A stretch of 64,000 bases of DNA from JAIQFL01 sp035295745 (GTDB lineage Bacteria > Acidobacteriota > Terriglobia > Bryobacterales > Bryobacteraceae). Below the pieces are notes generated by a model. The model was given only the letters and a program-made list of their open reading frames with translations, searched no databases and had not been told where the DNA came from. The stretch's first letter is position 1. Each line of letters begins with the position of its first letter. Position numbers and translations under genes: made by a program. Below, piece by piece: positions 1 to 8,560 of this stretch. The stretch covers positions 62,001-126,000 of the forward strand of contig DATGIL010000083.1 of assembly GCA_035295745.1 (NCBI GenBank). Direction: 5' to 3'.

Positions 1-187
1 CCGCTCCGGTCATCACCGGCATGACCAAGTCCGTCAGGATTACAGTAACCGGCATCGCCGCCATCCTGGCGAGAGCCTCGCGGCCGTTCTCAGCCGTCGT
101 TACCTGGAACCCCAGAGCATTGACCATCTCCGCCAGGTCAGACCGTTCCCGAGAATCGTCATCTACTACAAGAACTCGCGCAGGCAT
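1..187 (-). CDS. Response regulator receiver protein, partial (3' end outside window)
   Basis: The first 62 residues of a CheY-like receiver domain are visible, and the reading frame runs off the left edge. The start MPARVLVVDDD carries the acidic pocket aspartates, and LTDLVMPVMTG contains the phospho-acceptor Asp at about residue 53. The ATG at 187 follows a strong ribosome binding site (GAGGGGAG, about 4 nt away). It lies 64 nt downstream of another receiver gene on the same strand, so the two are probably co-transcribed. Whether an output domain follows cannot be seen. Confidence 0.85.
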   Translation of the reverse strand, partial: MPARVLVVDDDSRERSDLAEMVNALGFQVTTAENGREALARMAAMPVTVILTDLVMPVMTGA

Positions 188-251
188 GTACTCCCCTCGT
201 ATGCGACCATTCTAAGCACAGTGGCAGGCGATCCGTCGAGTGCCGATTGGG

Positions 252-671
252 CTAACAGCAGTTCGCCCTGCCTTTTTTCGCGCAACCCGGCCCGATCATG
301 GATTCCACCCGACGAAGTAGTTCTTCGGTTCCAAAGGGTTTCTTGAGAAGCCGTGAGTCCGTCTCCGCCATGTTATAAAACTTACAGAGTTCACGGCCGG
401 CCTGGCCAGAAGTAAAGATTACTTTCATCTGGGGGCGCGCCGCCAAAACCTGGGCGGCCAGTTCGTACCCATTATTGCCGGGCAGTGAGATATCCGTGAT
501 CATCAGGGCAATCACGCCTTCGTACCGCTCTGAAGTCCGCAGTGCATCTTCGTAAGTTGCTGCATCCAGGACAGTATAACCACCACTTTGCAGGGCGGGT
601 CGCATGACTTGACGAACCGAGGCCTCGTCATCCACTAGCAGGATTGTGTCGGCCACCGCGAAAAACCTCAT
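252..671 (-). CDS. Stand-alone response regulator receiver protein
   Basis: This 139-residue protein is a single CheY-like receiver. ILLVDDEASVRQV carries the acidic pair, LMITDISLPGNNGYEL has the phosphorylatable Asp, VIFTSG has the conserved Thr/Ser and LLKKPF the conserved Lys. There is no DNA-binding or enzymatic output domain, so it probably passes phosphoryl groups to a partner or acts by protein contact. The frame stays open 43 codons upstream, but the ATG at 671 follows GGAGA at a normal distance and the upstream residues do not resemble a receiver, so I chose 671. It is followed by the partial receiver gene at the window edge. Confidence 0.85.
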   Translation of the reverse strand: MRFFAVADTILLVDDEASVRQVMRPALQSGGYTVLDAATYEDALRTSERYEGVIALMITDISLPGNNGYELAAQVLAARPQMKVIFTSGQAGRELCKFYNMAETDSRLLKKPFGTEELLRRVESMIGPGCAKKGRANCC

Positions 672-961
672 TTCTCCAAGCAAGCCGCTTCGTACAAATT
701 GGGGGAGCGCTAACGTTTTCTCAAGCACGTAAGAGCCCGGAGTATTCCTAAGTCGAAACCAAGGTGAAAAAAAGGACCAAGTATTTTTTGAAGTGGACAA
801 GCACTTGCAGGGATTGGTGATTTAGTAATGAATGTTACGCCTGGGGCTGAAATTTGAGTGAGTCCGGACTAAAGTTGAGCTCTGGTAGCGTTGCGCCGGG
901 CGCCAAGTTTGCATTACCGTGCAAGAAGTGCATCCAGGAAAGCGACGTGAAAAGGAGAACC

Positions 962-1387
962 ATGCCCGCCATTTTGCTTGCGGAAGATAACCCCGCAGAT
1001 GTGTATCTTATTCGCGAAGCATTGCACGAGCACGATGTGGATGCGTCGGTGCGCGTGGCGGCTGACGGCCGCGAAGTCTTGAGTCTGGTGTGTCCAGACC
1101 CGGCGGGGGCAGCGGTTCCGCGATTCGACCTGATTATCTTGGACCTTAACTTGCCTCGGCATGATGGAATCGAAATCCTAGAGCAACTTCGCACTTCGGC
1201 CACTTTGGCTCGCGTTCCGGTAGTGGTGTTAACGTCGTCGGACTCGCCCCGCGACCAGAAGATCGCCAACCAGTTGGGGGCCACCTGCTACTTGCGAAAA
1301 CCCTCTTCCCTGGATCAATTTTTGGCCTTGGGAGAGGTCTTGAAGAAGTTGCTGGACGGAACGTACGCGGGCTCGGTCAGGCTTTGA
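962..1387 (+). CDS. Stand-alone response regulator (Rcp1/CheY-like)
   Basis: A 141-residue single-domain receiver. It has the pocket motif LLAEDNPADVYLI, typical of the Rcp1-like regulators that partner phytochrome-type kinases, the acceptor Asp in IILDLNLPRHDG, VVVLTSS, and the Lys in YLRKPSSL. The frame is open from 854, but the ATG at 962 has a good ribosome binding site (AAGGAGAA) and begins exactly where homology begins. It lies 36 nt upstream of the giant hybrid kinase, and the downstream kinase at 8561 has a phytochrome-like HisKA, so the three genes probably form one signalling operon. Confidence 0.85.
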   Translation: MPAILLAEDNPADVYLIREALHEHDVDASVRVAADGREVLSLVCPDPAGAAVPRFDLIILDLNLPRHDGIEILEQLRTSATLARVPVVVLTSSDSPRDQKIANQLGATCYLRKPSSLDQFLALGEVLKKLLDGTYAGSVRL

Positions 1388-1423
1388 GCCGCCGGCTATC
1401 GCGAAACTGAGGCTGAGGACCGC

Positions 1424-4400
1424 ATGACCGCTGAGATAGACGCGACTGCTCTGGACTCGAGCATTCTGCTCAATACTTTGATGGCATTTCGGGATGGCGA
1501 TTTTTCAGTTCGCCTCCCCGTGGATCGAACCGGGGTACAGGGTAAGATCTGGGACACCCTCAACGACATTTTCAAATTGAACGGACGCATGGCGAGCGAG
1601 TTTGCGCGGATCGCGAGCGCCGTGGGAAAAGAGGGCAAGATTGGGCAGCGTGCGAATTTGGGAGCTGCCTCCGGCGATTGGGCGGAATGCATCGATCGGG
1701 TTAACAGCCTGATCGGGGACTTGGTTCAGCCGTCGACTGAAGTCGCCCGGGTGATTGGCGCGGTCGCCAAGGGCGACCTTTCGCAGAACATGGCGGTCGA
1801 GGTGGATGGGCGATCTCTGAAGGGCGAGTTCCTGCACACCGCCCGGGTGGTGAACACCATGGTGGAGCAGTTGAACTCGTTCGCGTCGGAAGTGACGCGC
1901 GTGGCGCGCGAGGTGGGCACCGAGGGCAAGTTGGGCGGGCAGGCGTTGGTGAAGGGTGTGGGCGGTGTCTGGAAAGATCTCACTGACAGCGTCAACTCGA
2001 TGGCCGGCAACCTCACGTCCCAGGTGCGCAATATCGCAGAGGTGACGACGGCGGTCGCGAACGGCGATCTTTCGCGCAAGATCACGGTGGATGTGCAGGG
2101 CGAAATTCGCGAGTTGAAGAACACCATCAACACGATGGTCGATCAACTTAGCTCGTTCGCGTCGGAAGTGACGCGCGTGGCGCGCGAGGTTGGCACGGAA
2201 GGGAAACTGGGCGGGCAGGCGGAAGTGAAGGGTGTCGCCGGTGTGTGGAAGGACCTCACAGACAGCGTGAACTCGATGGCGGGCAACCTGACGAACCAGG
2301 TGCGCAACATCGCGGGTGTGACGACGGCAGTGGCGAAGGGCGATCTTTCGACGAAGATTACGGTGGACGCGCGCGGGGAGATTCTGGAGCTGAAAAACAC
2401 GATCAACACGATGGTGGATCAGCTGAACGCTTTCGCGTCGGAAGTGACGCGCGTGGCGCGCGAGGTGGGCACCGACGGTAAGCTCGGCGGTCAAGCTGAG
2501 GTTCGGGGTGTGGCGGGTACATGGAAGGATTTGACGGAGAGCGTGAACTCGATGGCGGGCAACCTGACGAATCAGGTGCGCAACATCGCAGGCGTGACGA
2601 CAGCGGTAGCGAAGGGCGATCTTTCGACGAAGATTACGGTGGATGCACGCGGGGAGATTCTGGAGCTGAAGAACACGATCAACACGATGGTGGACCAGCT
2701 CAACAGTTTCGGCTCGGAAGTGACGCGCGTGGCGCGCGAGGTGGGCACGGAAGGGAAGTTGGGTGGCCAGGCGCAAGTAAAGGGCGTCGGCGGCGTGTGG
2801 AAGGACCTGACCGACAGCGTGAACTCGATGGCGGGCAACCTGACGGCTCAGGTGCGCAACATCGCGGAAGTGACCACCGCGGTGGCGAACGGCGACTTGT
2901 CGCGCAAGATTACGGTGGATGTGCGGGGCGAGATTCTGGAGCTGAAGAACACGATCAACACGATGGTGGATCAGCTCAACGCGTTCGCGTCGGAAGTGAC
3001 GCGCGTGGCGCGCGAGGTGGGCACAGAAGGGAAACTCGGCGGACAAGCGCAAGTCAAGGGCGTCGGCGGCGTGTGGAAGGATCTCACGGACAGCGTCAAC
3101 TCGATGGGAGAGAACCTCACTACGCAGGTCCGCAACATCGCCGAGGTGACGACCGCGGTGGCGAACGGCGACTTGTCGCGCAAAATCACGGTGGATGTAC
3201 AGGGCGAGATTCTGGAGCTGAAGAACACGATCAATACGATGGTGGACCAGCTCAACGCGTTCGCGTCGGAAGTGACGCGTGTGGCGCGCGAAGTGGGAAC
3301 GGAAGGAAAACTCGGCGGACAGGCGCAAGTAAAGGGTGTCGGCGGTGTATGGAAGGACCTCACCGATAGTGTGAACTCGATGGCTGGGAATCTCACCGGC
3401 CAAGTCCGCAACATTGCGGAAGTCACGACCGCGGTGGCGAACGGCGACTTGTCGCGCAAGATCACAGTGGCGGTCCAGGGCGAGATTCTGGAGCTCAAGG
3501 ACACCATCAACACGATGGTGGATCAGCTCAACGCATTCGCATCGGAAGTGACACGCGTGGCGCGCGAGGTCGGTACCGAGGGCGAGTTAGGCGGCCAGGC
3601 ACAGGTGAAGGGCGTCGGTGGTGTGTGGAAGGACCTGACCGACTCCGTCAACTCGATGGCGGGCAATCTTACGGCTCAGGTGCGCAATATCGCTGAGGTC
3701 ACGACGGCGGTGGCGAGGGGCGACTTGTCGCGCAAGATTACGGTGGATGTGCGGGGCGAGATTCTGGAGCTGAAGGACACCATCAACACGATGGTGGATC
3801 AGCTGAATGCATTCGCCTCAGAAGTGACGCGCGTAGCGCGCGAGGTCGGCACAGAAGGCAAACTGGGTGGCCAGGCGGAGGTGCGCGGCGTCGGCGGGAC
3901 CTGGAAGGATCTCACCGACTCCGTCAACTCGATGGCGAGGAACCTCACCAATCAGGTGAGAAACATCGCCGAGGTGACGACGGCGGTGGCGAATGGCGAC
4001 CTGTCGCGCAAAATCACCGTCGATGTGCAGGGTGAAATTCTGGAGCTCAAGAACACCATCAACACGATGATGGATCAGCTCAACGCGTTCGCGGGCGAGG
4101 TGACGCGCGTGGCGCGCGAGGTCGGCACGGAAGGGAAACTCGGGGGCCAGGCGGACGTGAAAGGCGTCGGCGGCACCTGGAAGGATCTGACCGATTCCGT
4201 CAACTCGATGGCGGGCAATCTGACGGCGCAAGTCCGCAACATCGCCGAGGTGACGACTGCCGTGGCGAAGGGCGACTTGTCGCGCAAGATTACGGTGGAT
4301 GTGCGCGGCGAGATTCTGGAGCTGAAGAACACGATCAACACGATGGTGGACCAGCTCAACGCGTTCGCGGGCGAAGTCACGCGCGTGGCGCGCGAGGTGG

Positions 4401-7400
4401 GAACGGAGGGCAAGCTGGGCGGGCAGGCGGACGTGCGCGGCGTCGCCGGCACCTGGAAGGACTTGACCGATTCGGTCAACTCGATGGCCAGCAACCTCAC
4501 CAACCAGGTCCGCAACATCGCAGGCGTTACCACCGCCGTGGCGAAGGGCGATCTGACAACCAAGATTACGGTGAATGCGCGCGGCGAGATTCTGGAGCTG
4601 AAGAACACGATCAACACGATGGTGGACCAGCTCAATGCGTTCGCCGGCGAGGTCACACGTGTGGCGCGCGAAGTCGGTACGGAAGGCAAGCTGGGCGGGC
4701 AGGCGGACGTGCGCGGCGTCGCCGGCACCTGGAAGGACTTGACCGATTCCGTGAACTACATGGCGGCCAATCTTACGATGCAGGTCCGCAACATCGCGGA
4801 GGTGACCACCGCCGTGGCGAAGGGCGACCTGTCGCGCAAAATTACAGTGGACGTGCGCGGCGAAATCCTGGAGCTGAAGAACACGATCAATACGATGGTG
4901 GACCAGCTCGGTTCGTTTGCAGCGGAAGTGACGCGCGTGGCGCGCGAGGTGGGTACGGAAGGTAAACTCGGCGGGCAGGCTGAGGTACGAGGCGTCGCCG
5001 GTACCTGGAAGGATCTCACCGACTCGGTGAATTCCATGGCCGGCAACCTTACGGCGCAGGTCCGCAACATCGCGCAAGTGACCACCGCGGTTGCCAATGG
5101 CGATTTGTCGCGCAAGATTACGGTGGATGTGCAGGGCGAAATTCTGGAGCTGAAGAACACCATCAACACGATGGTGGATCAGCTCAACAGTTTCGCATCG
5201 GAAGTGACACGCGTGGCGCGCGAGGTGGGTACCGAAGGCAAGCTGGGCGGGCAGGCGGAGGTGCGGGGCGTCGCCGGAACGTGGAAAGGTCTCACGGACA
5301 ACGTGAATTCCATGGCGGCGAACCTCACCACGCAGGTGCGCGCGATAGCCAAGGTGGTGACCGACGTTGCGAATGGCAATCTGAAGCGCAAGCTGGTGCT
5401 GGAGACGAAGGGAGAGATCGCCGAGCTTGCCGACACGATCAACGGCATGATCGACACGCTCGCGGTGTTCGCCGACCAGGTCAGCAACGTAGCGCGCGAG
5501 GTCGGTATCGATGGCAAATTGGGTGGACAGTCGCTGGTGCCCGGGGCGGCCGGCATCTGGCGCGACTTGACGGACAACGTCAATCAGCTTGCCGCCAATC
5601 TGACCACGCAGGTGCGCGCGATCGCGGAAGTGGCGACGGCCGTGACCAAGGGCGACCTGACGCGATCGATCACGGTGGAAGCCCAGGGTGAGCTGGCCGC
5701 GCTCAAGGACAACGTCAATGAGATGATCGTGAACCTGGCCGAAACGACTCGCAAGAATACGGACCAGGACTGGCTCAAAACGAACATTGCCAAGTTCACG
5801 GGCATGATGCAGGGACAGCGCGACCTGTTGACGGTATCGCAGCTCCTGTTGACCGAGTTGACGTCGCTAATCGGCGCGCAGCATGGCACCTTCTACATCG
5901 CGGACTCGACTGAGGATCCACCGGTGCTGAAGCTTTTGGACGCTTACGCCGCAGATCCGGCCTGCACGGTGAGAACGTTTCGCATGGGTCAGGGGCTGGT
6001 AGGCCAGTGTGGATTGACCAAACGGCGCGTGCTCGTCACGGACGTCCCGGCCGATTACATCAAAATCACGTCGAGCCTGGGACAGGCCACTCCGCTCAAC
6101 ATAGTCGTGCTGCCCGTGCTGTTCGAGGGCGAAGCGCGAGCGGTGGTGGAACTGGCATCGTTCCATCACTTCAGCGACATCCACCTGGCGTTCCTCGATC
6201 AGTTGACGCAAAGTATCGGCATCGTGCTGAACACGATCGCGGCCACGATGCGGACGGAAGAGCTGCTGAAGCAGAGCCAGGCGCTGGCGGAGCAACTTCA
6301 AAAGACCAACGCCGAACTGGAAGAGAAGGCGCACCTGCTGGCCGAGCAGAAGAACGAGGTGGAAACCAAGAACCACGAAGTGGAGCAGGCCAAGGCCGCA
6401 CTCGAGGAAAAGGCCGAGCAACTTTCTCTGACCTCGAAATACAAGAACGAATTCCTGGCCAATATGAGCCACGAACTGCGGACGCCTCTCAACAACCTGC
6501 TCATCCTGGCTCAGATGTTGGCGGAGAACGGCGAGCATACTCTGACGTCAAAGCAGGTGAAGTATGCCGAGACCATTCATTCCTCGGGAACGGACCTGCT
6601 GGCCCTCATCAACGACATTCTGGACCTGAGCAAAATCGAATCCGGAAAGATGGAAGTTGCGGTGGGAAGCGTACGCTTCAACGAGCTGCGCGATTTCTGC
6701 CTGCGAATGTTCCGGCACGTTGCCGATGGCAAGGGGCTGGAGTTTTCGGTGGAACTCAGCGAGGTGCTGCTGGCGGAGTCGATCGTGACCGACGCCAAGC
6801 GCCTGCAGCAGGTGCTCAAGAACCTGCTCTCCAACGCGCTGAAGTTCACGGAGCACGGTTCTGTGCGGCTGCGCGTCGAACGCGCTACTTCCGGCTGGAG
6901 TATGCATCATGCGGTATTGGGACGGACGCGATCGGTGATCGCGTTTTCGGTGGAAGACACCGGCATCGGCATTCCGCAGGACAAGCAGAAGATCATCTTC
7001 GAGGCGTTTCAACAGGCAGACGGTACGACCAGCCGCAAGTATGGCGGAACCGGCCTGGGCCTTTCGATCAGCCGTGAGCTGACCCGCCTTCTGGGAGGCA
7101 CCATCCGTTTGCAAAGCGCGCCTGGGGCAGGCAGCACCTTCACGTTATACCTGCCACAAACCTATGTGCCGGTTGTCTCGACGTTGCGGACTGAGATAGC
7201 GCGCCCCGTGATCCTGCCGGGCGATTCGGGCGTGGAGGCGGACGAGAAGCTGGATATCCTTCTGCCGGCTTCGGCGGTAGAGCCGTCGACCATGGTAGGC
7301 GAAGTTGAAATCGACGATGACCGGAATCTGATTCAGCCTGGGGATGCGGTGATGATGATTGTGGAAGACGATCCCACATTCGCCCGCATTCTGATGGAGA

Positions 7401-8554
7401 TGGCGCACGATCGCGGAATCCGCGTGCTGGTGGCGCAGCGCGGCGCCACGGCGATCCCACTCGCGCGCGAGTTCAAGCCCGCGGCAATTACCCTTGATAT
7501 CAATTTACCCGACATGGCGGGTTGGACCATTCTCGATCAGCTTAAGCACGATCCGGTGACCAGGCACATTCCCGTGCACGTCATCACCGCAGACGAACAC
7601 CGGGGCCGTGGTCTCGCCTTGGGCGCGATGACCTATCTCGATAAGTCCATCACGCGCGACAATCTGTCGGCGGCCTTCGAAGGGTTTCGCCAGTCGCTCC
7701 AGGCGCGCCGCAAAAGGCTGCTGATCGTTTCGGCGCAGGAATCCCGACTCGCCAGTTGGCATGCGGCGTTGGGCGGGGCCGACGTGGAGATCTCCTCGGC
7801 GGAGACCACGGCAGATGTGCTATCGGCAGTGAAGCGGCTACGACTCGACGGGATTGTGATCGATCTCGCACTGGCGGAAGTGCCGGTCGAGCAATTGATC
7901 GATACGATACAAGATGCCACGGCTCCCGTGACGCCCCCGATCATTCTCCACGGCAGGCCGGGCGCCGGCTTTGAGGTGGAGTCGGAGGTCATGCGCCTGG
8001 CGCGGGTAAGCGCCATCCGTTTCGTCGATTCTAGTGACCGGTTGCTGGAAGAGACAGTTCTCCTTCTGCACCGCGCAGACGCGGATCTTACAGAAACACA
8101 AAGGGAAATTCTGGCGCGTCTGAGGCAGAGCGATGCCCCACTCGCCGGCAAGAAAGTGCTGGTGGTGGACGACGACGTCCGCAATATCTTCGCCTTGACG
8201 AGCGTGCTGGAAGAGCACGATTTGCAGGTAGTTCACGCAGAAAATGGGCGCGCCGGCATAGAAATGCTTTTGAAGACGCCGGGCATCGATGGTGTTCTAA
8301 TGGATATCATGATGCCCGAAATGGACGGGTATGAAACTACCCGCGCCATACGGCAAATACCAGAGTTCCGCACACTGCCGATCATCGCGGTGACGGCCAA
8401 GGCGATGAAAGGTGACCGCGCCAAGTGCATTCAGGCCGGGGCATCCGATTACATCACAAAGCCAGTCGATCTTGACCAGCTCTTTTCGGTGTTGCGAGTG
8501 TGGCTGGTCGCGGGCCAGGATGCATCGCATTCCTCCCTGACCGCAGCCGGATAG
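1424..8554 (+). CDS. Giant poly-HAMP hybrid histidine kinase (Nik1-like) with GAF and three receiver modules
   Basis: This 2376-residue protein has no visible signal peptide or membrane helix. Residues 1-150 hold a divergent HAMP-like unit. Residues 151-1438 are 14 consecutive 92-residue units built around EVTRVAREVGTEGKLGGQ, WKDLTDSVNSMA and VTTAVAxGDL. Then come a GAF domain (about 1465-1620), a coiled coil, HisKA with phospho-acceptor His1683 in ANMSHELRTPLN, HATPase (about 1789-1913, with N-box, DTGIGI and GGTGLGL), a receiver with Asp2025, a degenerate receiver lacking the acidic pair (about 2090-2210), and a receiver with Asp2294 (LMDIMMPEMDG). This order is that of fungal group III osmosensing kinases, which carry about five to seven such units. 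The ligand is unknown; a cytosolic sensor of osmotic or envelope stress is an inference. The frame opens 36 nt after the preceding receiver and ends 6 nt before the next kinase. Confidence 0.92.
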   Translation: MTAEIDATALDSSILLNTLMAFRDGDFSVRLPVDRTGVQGKIWDTLNDIFKLNGRMASEFARIASAVGKEGKIGQRANLGAASGDWAECIDRVNSLIGDLVQPSTEVARVIGAVAKGDLSQNMAVEVDGRSLKGEFLHTARVVNTMVEQLNSFASEVTRVAREVGTEGKLGGQALVKGVGGVWKDLTDSVNSMAGNLTSQVRNIAEVTTAVANGDLSRKITVDVQGEIRELKNTINTMVDQLSSFASEVTRVAREVGTEGKLGGQAEVKGVAGVWKDLTDSVNSMAGNLTNQVRNIAGVTTAVAKGDLSTKITVDARGEILELKNTINTMVDQLNAFASEVTRVAREVGTDGKLGGQAEVRGVAGTWKDLTESVNSMAGNLTNQVRNIAGVTTAVAKGDLSTKITVDARGEILELKNTINTMVDQLNSFGSEVTRVAREVGTEGKLGGQAQVKGVGGVWKDLTDSVNSMAGNLTAQVRNIAEVTTAVANGDLSRKITVDVRGEILELKNTINTMVDQLNAFASEVTRVAREVGTEGKLGGQAQVKGVGGVWKDLTDSVNSMGENLTTQVRNIAEVTTAVANGDLSRKITVDVQGEILELKNTINTMVDQLNAFASEVTRVAREVGTEGKLGGQAQVKGVGGVWKDLTDSVNSMAGNLTGQVRNIAEVTTAVANGDLSRKITVAVQGEILELKDTINTMVDQLNAFASEVTRVAREVGTEGELGGQAQVKGVGGVWKDLTDSVNSMAGNLTAQVRNIAEVTTAVARGDLSRKITVDVRGEILELKDTINTMVDQLNAFASEVTRVAREVGTEGKLGGQAEVRGVGGTWKDLTDSVNSMARNLTNQVRNIAEVTTAVANGDLSRKITVDVQGEILELKNTINTMMDQLNAFAGEVTRVAREVGTEGKLGGQADVKGVGGTWKDLTDSVNSMAGNLTAQVRNIAEVTTAVAKGDLSRKITVDVRGEILELKNTINTMVDQLNAFAGEVTRVAREVGTEGKLGGQADVRGVAGTWKDLTDSVNSMASNLTNQVRNIAGVTTAVAKGDLTTKITVNARGEILELKNTINTMVDQLNAFAGEVTRVAREVGTEGKLGGQADVRGVAGTWKDLTDSVNYMAANLTMQVRNIAEVTTAVAKGDLSRKITVDVRGEILELKNTINTMVDQLGSFAAEVTRVAREVGTEGKLGGQAEVRGVAGTWKDLTDSVNSMAGNLTAQVRNIAQVTTAVANGDLSRKITVDVQGEILELKNTINTMVDQLNSFASEVTRVAREVGTEGKLGGQAEVRGVAGTWKGLTDNVNSMAANLTTQVRAIAKVVTDVANGNLKRKLVLETKGEIAELADTINGMIDTLAVFADQVSNVAREVGIDGKLGGQSLVPGAAGIWRDLTDNVNQLAANLTTQVRAIAEVATAVTKGDLTRSITVEAQGELAALKDNVNEMIVNLAETTRKNTDQDWLKTNIAKFTGMMQGQRDLLTVSQLLLTELTSLIGAQHGTFYIADSTEDPPVLKLLDAYAADPACTVRTFRMGQGLVGQCGLTKRRVLVTDVPADYIKITSSLGQATPLNIVVLPVLFEGEARAVVELASFHHFSDIHLAFLDQLTQSIGIVLNTIAATMRTEELLKQSQALAEQLQKTNAELEEKAHLLAEQKNEVETKNHEVEQAKAALEEKAEQLSLTSKYKNEFLANMSHELRTPLNNLLILAQMLAENGEHTLTSKQVKYAETIHSSGTDLLALINDILDLSKIESGKMEVAVGSVRFNELRDFCLRMFRHVADGKGLEFSVELSEVLLAESIVTDAKRLQQVLKNLLSNALKFTEHGSVRLRVERATSGWSMHHAVLGRTRSVIAFSVEDTGIGIPQDKQKIIFEAFQQADGTTSRKYGGTGLGLSISRELTRLLGGTIRLQSAPGAGSTFTLYLPQTYVPVVSTLRTEIARPVILPGDSGVEADEKLDILLPASAVEPSTMVGEVEIDDDRNLIQPGDAVMMIVEDDPTFARILMEMAHDRGIRVLVAQRGATAIPLAREFKPAAITLDINLPDMAGWTILDQLKHDPVTRHIPVHVITADEHRGRGLALGAMTYLDKSITRDNLSAAFEGFRQSLQARRKRLLIVSAQESRLASWHAALGGADVEISSAETTADVLSAVKRLRLDGIVIDLALAEVPVEQLIDTIQDATAPVTPPIILHGRPGAGFEVESEVMRLARVSAIRFVDSSDRLLEETVLLLHRADADLTETQREILARLRQSDAPLAGKKVLVVDDDVRNIFALTSVLEEHDLQVVHAENGRAGIEMLLKTPGIDGVLMDIMMPEMDGYETTRAIRQIPEFRTLPIIAVTAKAMKGDRAKCIQAGASDYITKPVDLDQLFSVLRVWLVAGQDASHSSLTAAG
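1874..5737 (+). repeat. Fourteen tandem 276-bp repeats encoding 92-residue HAMP units
   Basis: Each unit is exactly 276 bp, begins at a Leu/Asn-Ser/Ala-Phe boundary and keeps frame, and 14 units fill the interval with no spacer. Units 1-12 are very similar at the protein level and share long nucleotide stretches. Units 13 and 14 have drifted (VARAIAKVVTDVANGNL type), as expected for the older edge next to the GAF domain. The array could expand or contract by recombination without breaking the frame. Confidence 0.93.
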
Positions 8555-8560
8555 ATTGCT

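Noticed and set aside
1505..5583. Long minus-strand and alternate-frame open frames across the repeat array (up to 632 codons)
   Set aside because: They follow from the repeated, GC-rich codon pattern of the kinase gene: the same frame pattern recurs every 276 bp, and the products are His/Arg-rich with no family likeness.
1874..5737. Regular repeats as a possible CRISPR array
   Set aside because: Units are 276 bp, unspaced and in frame within a protein; there are no spacers.
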